Of a stretch of DNA of 64,000 nucleotides, positions 15,481 through 24,736 are shown piece by piece. The stretch spans positions 4,381,001-4,445,000 of the forward strand of contig NZ_CP042823.1 in NCBI RefSeq assembly GCF_008000895.1, read 5' to 3'. The notes below the pieces were generated by a model, which saw only the letters and a program-made list of their open reading frames with translations, was not told where the DNA came from and made no database searches. The DNA comes from Methylobacterium sp. WL1 (GTDB taxonomy: Bacteria; Pseudomonadota; Alphaproteobacteria; Rhizobiales; Beijerinckiaceae). The translations under genes were made by a program, and so were the position numbers. The first letter of the stretch is position 1, and each line of letters begins with the position of its first letter.

Positions 15481-15756
15481 ATGAACATCCGTATCCTTGC
15501 CTTGACGGCACTCGCCCTCGCGGGCCCCGTCGTCGTTTCCAGGCCCTCCGCGGCGCAGGTCGGACCTGAGATGGAGGCAATGCGAGCCAGTTGTGGGGGC
15601 GACTACCTGCGCCTGTGCGCCGGCATGAAGCCGGGCGGCCCCGAGGTGAAGGCCTGCTTCAAGCGCAATCGCCAGAACCTGTCGAAGGGCTGTTCGCAGG
15701 CTATCGCCGCCTACGAGCACTCCCGGAGCGGGGCGTCGGGTGAGGCCGACGACTGA
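15481..15756 (+). CDS. secreted four-cysteine small protein
   Basis: A 91-aa protein with a signal peptide (MNIRILALTALALAGPVVVS; cleavage near SAAQ). The mature domain has four cysteines in the order SCGGDYLRLCAG, VKACFKRN, KGCSQA. This spacing resembles the cysteine-rich repeat found in small exported alphaproteobacterial proteins. It is probably periplasmic with two disulphides. Function unknown. Hairpins flank the gene on both sides. Confidence 0.75.
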   Translation: MNIRILALTALALAGPVVVSRPSAAQVGPEMEAMRASCGGDYLRLCAGMKPGGPEVKACFKRNRQNLSKGCSQAIAAYEHSRSGASGEADD

Positions 15757-15765
15757 CCGACGGGA

Positions 15766-15810
15766 CGAGGAAAACGGGCGCTTCGGCGTTGCCGAGGCCT
15801 GTTTTCCTCG
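15766..15810 (+). terminator. 14-bp hairpin with one mismatch
   Basis: CGAGGAAAACGGGC pairs with GCCTGTTTTCCTCG around a 17-nt loop, 9 bp after the preceding stop. Confidence 0.6.
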
Positions 15811-15911
15811 CGCCTGAACCTGGTGCCCGGGCACCCGCTCCGACCGAACGAAGGCCCGATGCCCGGAAAAACGGGACAGGCGGCGCAGCGGCATAGGAAA
15901 ACGAGAACGGT

Positions 15912-17672
15912 ATGCTGACCCGCCTGAGCCGCGCCTTCCTTCGGGTATTCCCCGCCCTCGTTTTGGTCGTCGTGGGGCTGCTCGCCGCCCTGTTCCGTCG
16001 GCGTGGCGTGCCCCGAGCGAGCGCGACGACGCCCATTCCGGCTTCTACGAAGCCGGCGATGCCGCCGGTACGACGTCGCGGAGCGGCGATCGCTCTCCTT
16101 GCCCTCGTCCTCGGGATCGGGCTGGTCCTGGCCGTGAGCGATGGCGACGGCGCCCTCAGGCGGATCGTGTCGCGGCTTCAGGCGTCGCTCGGCGAGGGCC
16201 CGCGACCGGTGGCGGCCCTCTCGCCGACGGATGTCGGCATCGGCCGAGGAAACACTTCGGATGCGGTCGCTCCGGTTGGTTCCGTTGGCCAGGGCTTCGC
16301 GACGGATCCCGGAACGTCGGGTCAGGGCGAGCCAACCTTCGACACCGTGCGCGTCGAGCCCAACGGGGAACTCGTCGTAGCCGGACAGGCGCCAACGAAC
16401 ACCACCATAGAACTGCTGGTCGATGGCAAGGCCACGGCGAAGGTGGTCGCCGATGCGAACGGTTGGTTTGCCGTCGTCCCCCCGGCGCTCCCGGCCGGCA
16501 ACAGCGAAATTGGTCTCCGGGTGACCGATGGAAGAGGCTTCGTTCGCCAATCGCGGGACAGCGTCGCGGTGGCGGTTTCCCCGTCGCACGATGCCAAGCC
16601 GCTGGTGGCCCTGACATCGCCCGACAAGCCGACCGTGGTGCTGTCGCAGCCAGGCTCGTCGCAGGCGGCGACCCGCGCGGTTCCCGACGCCAAGTCCCCA
16701 CCACGGACGATGACGGGCACAGCGTCCCCACACGTCCTGGGCTCCCGCGAGGCCCCTTCGGCCGCTGGCGCTTCGACCGCCGCCGTCGCCAAGGATGCCT
16801 CCCGATCCAGCCGAACGGGGGACGGCGGCGATGCCGGTTCGGGGGGCACGGGGCAAGCCTCGTCCGACGGGGCCAAGCCCGCCTCCTCGGATACACCAGT
16901 GTCTCCGCCGTCGGGGAAGGCGGTCGCGGAAGGATCGGGGGATGCCGCGATCAAGATCGTCAGCGTCGATGTGCAGGAAGGCGGACGGCTTTACGTCAGC
17001 GGTCAGGCCGGGGCCGGAGCGACCGTGCGCTTCTACCTCAACGACACCCTGATCGCCCCCGCCAGGGTCGGCCGCGACGGCACCGTGACCTTCACCATCG
17101 GCAGAGGCGTCAAGCCGGGAGCCTACAAGGTCCGTCTCGATCAGGTCGATACTGCGTCGGGCAAGGTCCGCAGCCGCGCGGAGGTGCCTTTCTCCGTTCC
17201 GGAGGTCGCTCGGAGCGCCGGTACGAACGGTTCGCGCGTGGCACCATCCGCGACGGCCGCCGACAAGGAGGACGGCGGGACGATGGCATCGAACGCGCAG
17301 CATCCGACACCTCCCTCGCCGGCGACGGCGTTGAGCCAGAGCCAGGGCGCGGGTGCCGCGGACGGGCCGCGAAATGCCATCCCCGGCCCACCCCAGGAGC
17401 TGACATCCTCGGGGCCCGCGCGCGATCCACTCGGATCCGTGCCTGAGGCCGCCATCGTCTTCGTCCCGGAGGTGAGGACAGCCCGGATCGAGCGCGGCGA
17501 CAGCCTTTGGGCGATCAGCCGGCGGACGTATGGCGAAGGCGACCGTTACACGGCGATCTACGACGCGAACCTGGATCAGATCCGCGACCCGGACCTGATC
17601 TATCCCGGCCAAGTCTTCGTGCTGCCGAGCGAGGACGCCATCGATGCCGTGCAGAACGGGAAGCGCGGCTGA
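15912..17672 (+). CDS. LysM peptidoglycan-binding protein with Ig-like modules
   Basis: A 586-aa protein. An N-terminal membrane/signal region contains two hydrophobic stretches (about 8-30 and 57-76). Two Ig-like modules follow (about 138-215, with VEPNGELVVAGQAPTNTTIE; about 345-425, with GRLYVSGQAGAGATVRFYLN), separated by a long Pro/Ser/Ala-rich linker. A C-terminal LysM sits at about 524-574 (ERGDSLWAISRRTYGEGDRY...IYPGQVFVLP). It probably tethers to peptidoglycan in the periplasm. The architecture is typical of alphaproteobacterial LysM proteins. The small membrane-protein gene at 17686 follows closely. Confidence 0.88.
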   Translation: MLTRLSRAFLRVFPALVLVVVGLLAALFRRRGVPRASATTPIPASTKPAMPPVRRRGAAIALLALVLGIGLVLAVSDGDGALRRIVSRLQASLGEGPRPVAALSPTDVGIGRGNTSDAVAPVGSVGQGFATDPGTSGQGEPTFDTVRVEPNGELVVAGQAPTNTTIELLVDGKATAKVVADANGWFAVVPPALPAGNSEIGLRVTDGRGFVRQSRDSVAVAVSPSHDAKPLVALTSPDKPTVVLSQPGSSQAATRAVPDAKSPPRTMTGTASPHVLGSREAPSAAGASTAAVAKDASRSSRTGDGGDAGSGGTGQASSDGAKPASSDTPVSPPSGKAVAEGSGDAAIKIVSVDVQEGGRLYVSGQAGAGATVRFYLNDTLIAPARVGRDGTVTFTIGRGVKPGAYKVRLDQVDTASGKVRSRAEVPFSVPEVARSAGTNGSRVAPSATAADKEDGGTMASNAQHPTPPSPATALSQSQGAGAADGPRNAIPGPPQELTSSGPARDPLGSVPEAAIVFVPEVRTARIERGDSLWAISRRTYGEGDRYTAIYDANLDQIRDPDLIYPGQVFVLPSEDAIDAVQNGKRG

Positions 17673-17685
17673 GGGAGATGCAACC

Positions 17686-17796
17686 ATGACCAAGTTCACC
17701 AAGACCGTAACCTATGCGGTAGTGGTCGCGGCATTATCAATACTTGTCGTCATCGTCGTGCAAACGACCAGTATGTTGACGGGATCACCCCGCTGA
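17686..17796 (+). CDS. 36-aa single-pass membrane protein
   Basis: A short frame starting 13 bp after the LysM gene stop, with GAGGGAG as ribosome-binding site. The sequence MTKFTKTVTYAVVVAALSIL continues into a hydrophobic helix ending VVIVVQTTS, giving one transmembrane segment and short tails. It is likely co-transcribed with the LysM gene and may be a small accessory membrane protein. No known family is recognised. Confidence 0.55.
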   Translation: MTKFTKTVTYAVVVAALSILVVIVVQTTSMLTGSPR

Positions 17797-18307
17797 TATG
17801 GTGGGATCGACTTCTGCGGCGGCCCCGCCGAAACAGGCCATCCGATGTTTTTATTACGCATTCCAGAAAAGCGTTGGGCGCTAAAACACAATCAACGCTC
17901 CAAATTTATAACATCCCGCAGAAATTGAATATCAAATTGCCGGCCGCAAAATATTGATAGCTTGTTTTGGAACATGTTAGATTGCTTCAGACAAGAATTT
18001 GCGTCAAAGCCTAGCGTGTTTCAAGTTTAAGAATTTAAGATATCTTCAAGAAGGTGGCTATCAGTATTTGGCACACACCGCGCCGAGTCTTTGGACTCAG
18101 ACACATGGAAGGTCCGGTTCCTTAGATTCAGACGCTTAAAGCGGACGTGCTGCTATCGGCCAGCCTCAGCCATCGTACCGGGCTTCGAAGCATAGCTACA
18201 CCGCCTATGCCAATGGTGCTCTTCATCGGCGTGCTGGACGGTGGCAGCGTCACCTTGTAGGCATCCGCGGCGAATGCAGAACTATTGCACTAGACGAGGT
18301 TGATCCC
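17797..18307. other. AT-richer gene-free stretch
   Basis: No gene seen. GC content falls clearly (about 17840-18060), with many stops in all frames. It separates the stress/envelope island from the HAD and kinase-like genes and may contain their promoter. Confidence 0.5.
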
Positions 18308-18847
18308 TTGAACGACGGTAGCCAGGAGGAACCACCGACGGTCTATCTCGACGTGGACGGCGTTGTGACGACCGTCGGCTATCAACGGCGTGTCGGCAAG
18401 GATAGGCTCAACCCGGCCCAGGTCGCACTCGTCGCCAGTCTCGTAAGAGAGTTCGACGCTAGGGTGGTCGTGTCATCAACTTGGCGCGTCGAGGATTGCC
18501 GTCCGGCCCTGATCGAAGCCGGGCTTCCCGAGACCTGCTTTCACTCCGACTGGCGGACCGCCATTCTGCCAACAAGCCGAGATGCCAAGACCGGCGCCAT
18601 GCTCCCCGCCGAACAGGCTGGGCGCGGCAACGAGATCAACGAGCACGCAACCCGTAACCGCATTACAGATTACCTCGTCCTCGACGACGTCGAGGTCGGT
18701 CCCGTTCACGCGGCTCGGCACGTCCGACCTATGGCGGAGTTCGGCTTGAGCGAAGCCGATGGGGTTCTAGCTCGGAGCCTGCTGGCCGAGATGGAAGACC
18801 TCCGCAGGACCCGTGGATTGGAGAAAATTCACACCCCACGCATGTAA
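18308..18847 (+). CDS. HAD-superfamily phosphatase-like protein
   Basis: A 179-aa protein with all HAD motifs: motif I VYLDVDGVV (residues 12-20), motif II VVSSTWR and acidic motif DYLVLDDVE. Size and the DVDGVV-plus-STWR combination fit the HAD domain found in nucleic-acid repair proteins (HAD_SAK-like). The probable start is TTG 18308 behind GAGG; no ATG fits. A kinase-like protein follows 209 bp downstream on the same strand, so the two may act as a phosphatase/kinase pair. The substrate is unknown. Confidence 0.75.
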   Translation: MNDGSQEEPPTVYLDVDGVVTTVGYQRRVGKDRLNPAQVALVASLVREFDARVVVSSTWRVEDCRPALIEAGLPETCFHSDWRTAILPTSRDAKTGAMLPAEQAGRGNEINEHATRNRITDYLVLDDVEVGPVHAARHVRPMAEFGLSEADGVLARSLLAEMEDLRRTRGLEKIHTPRM

Positions 18848-19056
18848 ATTTATGCTCCTGTATGGATTGAAGTTTCTGGAGGCTCGGGTCATTCCATGAC
18901 AGTGGAGTGACATCCGCGTCACGCTGCCCCCGACATCGACAGGGTCACTTCGACCTTCGCCGGACCTACCCGTCCGGTCCATCCTCGACACCGCACTTGT
19001 GCGGCTGCTGAGCGCGTGTCGCATCGGATATTCGACTGGCGGGGGGAGTGGGTGCG

Positions 19057-19794
19057 ATGTTTGGTTTTAGGCCCCAGAAGAAAACGTTCAGCCCCTCGCT
19101 CGTTGCCCTCGGCATCAAGGAACGGTCGGCCACGAGGGCGTATGACATGCTCCTCGCCATGGGCTGGTCCGAAATTGGTTTCGGATACCATGGTACTGTC
19201 CACGCCCATCCGGACCACCCTGACGTCGTCGTACGCTTTGCCCGCAAGGCCGACGGTTTCGGCGATTATGTGACCCTGCTCCGCGAAGGTTTCGCAGGAT
19301 CGGATGGACCGCATGCGCCGCGGATCCATGACATGCATGTCAGCCGCTGTGGCGCGCTGATGACCGTGGGAACACGACTGACCAATCCTGCACGCGACGT
19401 CTGGTGGTTGGCTTACGCCCACGCCGTCATCGCAGATCATCCGGGCATCACTATGGATGAGGGCGTGCGCGACCGGTTCAGAGCCGAATGGCCGGCGCAC
19501 GAACCTCGTGTCGATCATTCGAGCTTCGACGGCATCCGCGAGGCGTTCAGAGCCTCGTGGCCCGAATATGAAGCCTTTGTCGCCAACCTGCGGGCCGTGT
19601 CGCCGCAGGGGCTTGACCCAAATATCGGCAATGTTCTTGTCGGGAGCAATGGCAGCCCTGTTGTAAACGATCCGCTGTGCGACGACGGATACGGCTTATG
19701 GCGCTCGCCGCTCTCCCGTGTGCTGAGCCGCTCTGCAGATATGCTGCGCCGGCTGGTGGGCAACGCACCCAGCAAAGCACCCGTCCTCGCCTGA
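19057..19794 (+). CDS. protein-kinase-like fold protein
   Basis: A 245-aa protein with features of the kinase/aminoglycoside-phosphotransferase fold. These are a glycine-containing nucleotide loop (GFGYHGTVHAHP), a beta-strand VVVRFARKAD with a candidate ATP lysine, a catalytic-loop-like LDPNIGNVLVG near residue 186, and a metal-binding VVNDP near 199 (the DFG position). A canonical HRD is not evident, so activity is uncertain. ATG 19057 sits 9 nt after GGGGGAG. It lies next to the HAD protein. Confidence 0.55.
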   Translation: MFGFRPQKKTFSPSLVALGIKERSATRAYDMLLAMGWSEIGFGYHGTVHAHPDHPDVVVRFARKADGFGDYVTLLREGFAGSDGPHAPRIHDMHVSRCGALMTVGTRLTNPARDVWWLAYAHAVIADHPGITMDEGVRDRFRAEWPAHEPRVDHSSFDGIREAFRASWPEYEAFVANLRAVSPQGLDPNIGNVLVGSNGSPVVNDPLCDDGYGLWRSPLSRVLSRSADMLRRLVGNAPSKAPVLA

Positions 19795-20128
19795 TCGCGG
19801 CAGAACGTCTTCGGGCGAGCGGGCCCATGAGACCGGCAACGGACAGTCGGGCTTTCGAACGCTTACTGAACTTTCGGTCAGGCGTGCATTTCTGCTTCAA
19901 GCCGTGCATTGCCGAAAACCGGACGGGCCGCTTTCGGCCAACTCCGGCCGGCCGCTTTACGCCCATATGGGTCATTCAGAGAACTTTGGCCGCTTCTCCA
20001 TAGCGGACATTCCGCGCAACGGCTGCCTCACCCCGGCGATTAATATACGAGCACGTTCTGGAACTACCACAGACCTCAAAGACGTCTTGATTGGGCCGCG
20101 CACCCTTCGGAGATGATCCTCGAAACGA
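19795..20128. other. gene-free stretch with dispersed repeat copy
   Basis: No gene seen. A GTCATTCAG...AGCGGACATTC element (about 19961-20012) resembles intergenic sequences at 25426-25480 and 42307-42363. Confidence 0.45.
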
Positions 20129-21438
20129 TTATGCCGAAGCGATGAGGTCTGATCGGATCGTGGAAACCGGCGATCCGGCAGCTGATGAATGGGCTTCGAT
20201 GTCCCGGACATCCTCCAGGCCGGGGTGAGCGGCGACCGGCGAGACGACGAGGCTGGGCAGGCCGAGCCACGAAGCCGTCAGCCGAAGCTCCCCTAGCAGC
20301 CGCTCCGCGGTATCGGCCGGCGCACCCGGCTCGACGTGGGCACGCTGGACGACGAGGGCCCCGACCTTCCGGTCCGCCTTCAGGTCCACGCGGGCGACGA
20401 GCGCACCGTCCATCAGGAAGGGTAGCACGTAGTAGCCGTGCTCGCGCTTGTGGGCGGGGGTGTAAATCTCGAGGCGGTACCGGAAGCCGAACAGCCTCTC
20501 CGTCCGCGGGCGGTGCCAGACGAGTGGATCGAAGGGCGAGAGTAGCGCGGAAGCGCCGAGCCTGCGCCCGGGCTTCGCATCGCGGTGCAGATAGGCCTGA
20601 TGCCGCCAGCCGCGGACATGCACGGGGACGAGCGTACCATCCTTGATCAGCTGCTCGATGGCCGGGACCGCGTCCGCCGGCGGGATCTGGTAGTAGTCGC
20701 GCAGATCGTGCGCCGTCGCGATACCGAGCGCCTTCGCGGAACGCGCGAGGAGCGCCCTTCGGGCATCGACGCCGGTCGGCGTCGGAATTTCGAGAACGGC
20801 ACGGGGCAGCACCCGCTCCGGAAAGTCGTAGTCGCGCTCGAAGCTGCTCCGACGATGCGTCGAGGCCACCTGTCCCGACCAGAACAGCCATTCGAGCGCG
20901 TGCTTGGCGTCGCTCCACTCCCACATGCCCTTCGTGGCCCTGCCGCCGGCGACGTCCGAGGCGGCCAGCGGCCCCTCCCTCTCGATCCGAGCGAGGAGAG
21001 CGTCGGCCTCGGCTCGCTTCTCACCCGCGAAGGGCTCGAGCCGCTGCCACACGCCCTGGCCGCGGAGTGCGCGGGCCATGCGCCAGCGCAGCAGGGGCTG
21101 GAGGTCGACGGGCAGAAGGGATGCCTCGTGCCCCCAGTACTCGAAGAAGCGCTTCGGCCGGGCGACGGAGACCGCGTCGAGCAGGTCGCGATCGTACGGC
21201 CCCAGGCGCGAAAACAGCGGCAGGTAGTGGGCGCGCGCCAGGACGTTCACGCTGTCGATCTGCAGCAGGCCAAGCCGGCCGATCGCCGCCCGGATCCGCG
21301 CCGCGCCAACGGCGCCGCCTCGGGAAATCGCGACGAAGCCCTGGGCGGCGAGTGCGATGCGCCGAGCTTCGAGCGCGCTCAGTTCCGTCTTCAGGGCCGG
21401 GTCTCCGAAGAGGGGGCGATGGCGTCGATCGAGATCAT
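20129..21438 (-). CDS. YcaQ-like winged-helix DNA glycosylase (start frameshifted)
   Basis: About 420 residues match the YcaQ/HTH_42 family: ALEARRIALAAQGF near the N-terminus, IGRLGLLQIDSVNVLARAHY, YWGHEASLLP, and LLSPFDPLVWHRPR...FRYRLEIYTP toward the C-terminus. YcaQ repairs DNA inter-strand crosslinks by unhooking alkylated bases. The frame carrying the domain has no ATG, GTG or TTG at a sensible place. The only ATG with a strong ribosome-binding site (GGGAGGAG, ATG 21438) is in another frame and runs into TGA after 15 codons. A 1-nt indel near the start is likely, so the gene may be damaged. It is divergent from the oxidoreductase at 21716. Confidence 0.75.
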
Positions 21439-21715
21439 ACGATTCGCTCCTCCCGCCCGCGACGGGGTCGACCCGCCTTGCTTCGATCGGCTCCTGAACA
21501 ATTGCTGCACCGCACAGTTGAAGCGTGATGCGCCGACCCGGCGCACGACGCTTCGTTCCTTTCCGCAGGGCGACCTCATGCCCGAGGCCCGCCTGCCACC
21601 GGCCGGGAACGACGCCGCCCGTTTCGGCGATGGAGAGGCAGCGGCTGTCGACGGCCCATGTTCCTCCATCGCCCTCTCGAAGCTCCATCCCGACCCACAT
21701 CGAACGGAGAGCCCC

Positions 21716-22873
21716 ATGAGCATCGCATCCGCACTCGGCCTGATCTCGGGCAAGAAGATCCGCTACGCCTTTGTCGCCCTCGGGGACATCACCCAGGAGG
21801 CGATGCTGCCGGGCGTCGAACACACCGGCAACTCGGAGGTGGTGGCGTTCGTCACGGGCGATTCCGAGAAGGCCCGTCTGGTCGGTGAGAAGTACGGGGT
21901 CTCCAACACCTGTTCCTACGAGCGGTTCGACGAGCTCCTCGCGTCCGGCAAGATCGATGCGATCTATCTCGCGACCCCGAACTGGCGCCATACCGAGTTC
22001 GCCGTCCCCGCCCTGAAGGCCGGCATCCACGTCCTGGTGGAGAAGCCTCTCGAGATCTCGACCGCGAAGTGCCGGGAGATCCTCGACGCGGCCAAGACCT
22101 CCTCCGCCAAGCTGATGGTGGCTTATCGACTTCATTTCGAGCCCGGCACCCTGGCGACCGTCGACCTGATCCGGTCGGGCAAGCTCGGCGAGCTCCTCAC
22201 GTTCTCCTCGACCTTCACGCAGATGGTCTCGCCGGAGAACCACCGGGCCAAGAACGGCGTCGAAGCCGGCCCGATCTTCGACATGGGTCCCTATCCGGTG
22301 AACGCGGCCCGGTACGTGTTCGGCGACGAGCCGATCGAGGTGGTCTCGGCGGTCGGCGTGCGCCATCCGGAGGCGGGTCTGGGCGACTTCGACGACACGG
22401 TCGCCGTGACCCTGCGCTTCCCGGGCGATCGTCTCGCCCAGTTCGTGCTCTCCTACTGGGGCAACACGCTCGACACCTACGCGGTGGTCGGCACCAAGGG
22501 CAGCGTCGAGGTGAACCCCGGCTACATGTACGGCAAGCCGATTGAGCACGTCGTCACCATCGGCGAGACGAAGTCCCACGAGAGCTTCAAGAACACCGAC
22601 CACTTCGGCGGCGAGCTCAAGTACTTCTCCGACTGCATCCTGAACGACAAGGAGCCGGAGCCGGACGGCGAGGAGGGCTACGCGGACGTGCGCGTGCTGG
22701 AGGGGATCGTCCAGGCGCTGCAGACCAAGGCCGCGGTGACGCTGGAGCCGTTCACGCGCTCGAAGCGGATCGATACTGCCGCCCAGCGGGAGACGCTCCG
22801 CGCGCAGAAGTCGCCCGAGCTCGTCAACACGTCGAACCCGGGCAAGGACAAGGAGAAGGTCCCCGCAAACTGA
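21716..22873 (+). CDS. Gfo/Idh/MocA family oxidoreductase
   Basis: A 385-aa protein with an N-terminal NAD(P)-binding Rossmann domain (KIRYAFVALGDITQEAMLPG), the family signature VEKPLEIS at about residue 113, and a C-terminal alpha/beta domain (about 140-350). ATG 21716 with GGAGAG upstream is chosen although the frame extends further upstream. The family oxidises or reduces sugars and cyclitols. The first glycine motif is GDIT rather than GxGxxG, but the rest is typical and looks intact. It is probably a cytosolic monocistronic enzyme of unknown substrate. Confidence 0.9.
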   Translation: MSIASALGLISGKKIRYAFVALGDITQEAMLPGVEHTGNSEVVAFVTGDSEKARLVGEKYGVSNTCSYERFDELLASGKIDAIYLATPNWRHTEFAVPALKAGIHVLVEKPLEISTAKCREILDAAKTSSAKLMVAYRLHFEPGTLATVDLIRSGKLGELLTFSSTFTQMVSPENHRAKNGVEAGPIFDMGPYPVNAARYVFGDEPIEVVSAVGVRHPEAGLGDFDDTVAVTLRFPGDRLAQFVLSYWGNTLDTYAVVGTKGSVEVNPGYMYGKPIEHVVTIGETKSHESFKNTDHFGGELKYFSDCILNDKEPEPDGEEGYADVRVLEGIVQALQTKAAVTLEPFTRSKRIDTAAQRETLRAQKSPELVNTSNPGKDKEKVPAN

Positions 22874-23205
22874 CGTCGGCCGCGGCCCTCATCGTCGCCG
22901 ACGCTCCCGGGCTTTGACTCGCCGACCGCGCTTTCATGGCGGGGTTCGGCCTACCTTCGACCGGAAGGCTCGGCGGCGGGGTCGGCCCGGATGTTCGAGG
23001 TTGACGACCGTTCTCGTGGTCCTTGCCTCGGAGGCTCGACCCGACCGCATCGCGCGGGCCCCAAACGCTGCGTGTCCCCTTCGCCACAGCCGCCCCGCAT
23101 CTGCGGCGCCGGACTGCCGGGCGCCGCAATCGTACCGCACCTTGTTCATGCCTTCACGATCCGCGAACCACTCGGACGGCCAGGCTGCAGGCGGTTCAGG
23201 GGTGC
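22874..23205. other. gene-free stretch
   Basis: No supported gene. Frames that are open here carry no domain or ribosome-binding site. It presumably holds the promoter of the lipoprotein hydrolase. Confidence 0.45.
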
Positions 23206-24513
23206 ATGCGGGTGTTCGGATTGTCTGGGTTCGGGCGTGGGACGGTCGGCGGCATTGTCGGCATGACGGCGCTCGCCCTCCTGGCGGGCTGCGCGGGCCG
23301 TCCCGCCGGCGTTCTCCTGCCGGTCGTCGGCGCCGAGCAGGTGCCGGGCACGTCCCGGGTCGACATGCTCGTCGCCACGACCCGCAAGTCGGCGACCGAC
23401 AAGGGCATCCTGTTCTCCGGCGAGCGCGGCGACGCCGTGACCTACACCGACCTCGTGGTCTCGATCCCGCCCGACGCCGCCCGCCAGCCGGGCTCGGTCC
23501 AGTGGCCGAAATCGATCCCCGGCAACCCCGCCACCGACTTCGTCGCGCTGCGCGCCGATCCGATCGAGCGCGCGAAGGTCCCGACCTGGATCGGCCGGAC
23601 CGTCCGCCGATCGGCCAAGCGCCACGTCCTCGTGTTCGTCCACGGCTTCAACAATAAGTTCGAGGACGCCGTCTTCCGGTTCGCTCAGATCGTGCACGAC
23701 TCCGGCGCCGAGGTCGCGCCCGTGCTGTTCACGTGGCCGTCCCGGGGCTCCGTCCTCGCCTACGGCTACGACCGGGAGAGTACGAACTTCTCGCGCAACG
23801 GCCTGGAGACGCTGCTGCGCGACCTGACCAGGGACCCGAACGTCGGCGAGGTGACGATCCTGGCGCACTCCATGGGCAACTGGCTGACCCTGGAGAGCCT
23901 GCGCCAGATGGCCATCCGCGATCGGCGGATCGCCCCGAAGATCCGGAACGTCATCCTGGCTGCCCCGGACGTCGACATGGACCTCGCCCGCGCCGCCTTC
24001 CACGACATGGGCAAGGACCGCCCGCGGCTGACCCTGATGGTGTCCGGCGACGACCAGGCGCTCGCCGTCTCCAGGCTGGTCTGGGGCGACAGCGTCCGCC
24101 TCGGCGCCATCGATCCGAACGCCGAGCCCTACAAGTCAGAGCTCGAGCGCGAGAACGTCGCCGTCCTGAACCTGACCTCAGTCAAATCGAGCGACGCCCT
24201 CAACCACGGCAAGTTTGCCAGCGGCGACGTGGTCGCCCTCCTGGGAAAGCGTCTTGCGGACGGGCAACCGATCTCGGACGGACAGATCGGCATCGGCGAC
24301 AGGCTGGTAAGCACGGCTGCCGGCGCCGCGTCCACGGTCGCCACCGGTGCCGCCCTCGCGGTGGCCGCCCCCGTCGCCCTGGTCGATCCCCAAACTCGCG
24401 AGACCTACGGCGAGCACCTGTCGAATGTCGGCTCCGGCTTCCGCAACACCCTGGGATCGACGGTCGATCTCGCCGGCGCGCCGGTGCGGGCGGTCGTCGG
24501 CGGCGAGCGGTAG
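23206..24513 (+). CDS. alpha/beta-hydrolase lipoprotein (DUF900 type)
   Basis: A 435-aa protein. It has a lipoprotein signal with lipobox LLAGC (Cys about residue 29) and a DUF900-like alpha/beta hydrolase domain with oxyanion strand VLVFVHGFNNKFEDAVFRF (about 144-162), FTWPSRG and the nucleophile elbow AHSMGNW (Ser about 221). A C-terminal tail has alanine-rich hydrophobic segments. It is probably an outer- or inner-membrane-anchored periplasmic esterase. AGGGG precedes ATG 23206. The substrate is unknown. Confidence 0.85.
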   Translation: MRVFGLSGFGRGTVGGIVGMTALALLAGCAGRPAGVLLPVVGAEQVPGTSRVDMLVATTRKSATDKGILFSGERGDAVTYTDLVVSIPPDAARQPGSVQWPKSIPGNPATDFVALRADPIERAKVPTWIGRTVRRSAKRHVLVFVHGFNNKFEDAVFRFAQIVHDSGAEVAPVLFTWPSRGSVLAYGYDRESTNFSRNGLETLLRDLTRDPNVGEVTILAHSMGNWLTLESLRQMAIRDRRIAPKIRNVILAAPDVDMDLARAAFHDMGKDRPRLTLMVSGDDQALAVSRLVWGDSVRLGAIDPNAEPYKSELERENVAVLNLTSVKSSDALNHGKFASGDVVALLGKRLADGQPISDGQIGIGDRLVSTAAGAASTVATGAALAVAAPVALVDPQTRETYGEHLSNVGSGFRNTLGSTVDLAGAPVRAVVGGER

Positions 24514-24736
24514 CCGACGGTTCCCGTCCTAATGAGTGACCCTCCTGGGTGACCGCAGATCAATTCCGGCCCGACATGACGTATAATAGTCGGATGAGAT
24601 GCTTCGAGACAATCCCAAGATGCTCAGGTACATTTTATTCGGATGCGAAACATTTGCATCTGCCCGCGTTCACCGCAGCGGTCTTGATTCGGGTGTCTTC
24701 TCGTCTCGTCGGCATAGGCCGGCGAGGAGATCGACG

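Noticed and set aside
15711..17702. A 663-codon open frame on the minus strand opposite the LysM gene
   Set aside because: Its composition is low-complexity Arg/Gly with no domain, while the plus strand encodes a clear LysM protein.
17965..17995. GGAAC near 17970 as another EcfG promoter
   Set aside because: The required CGTT-like box is absent at 16-17 bp; the region is simply AT-rich.
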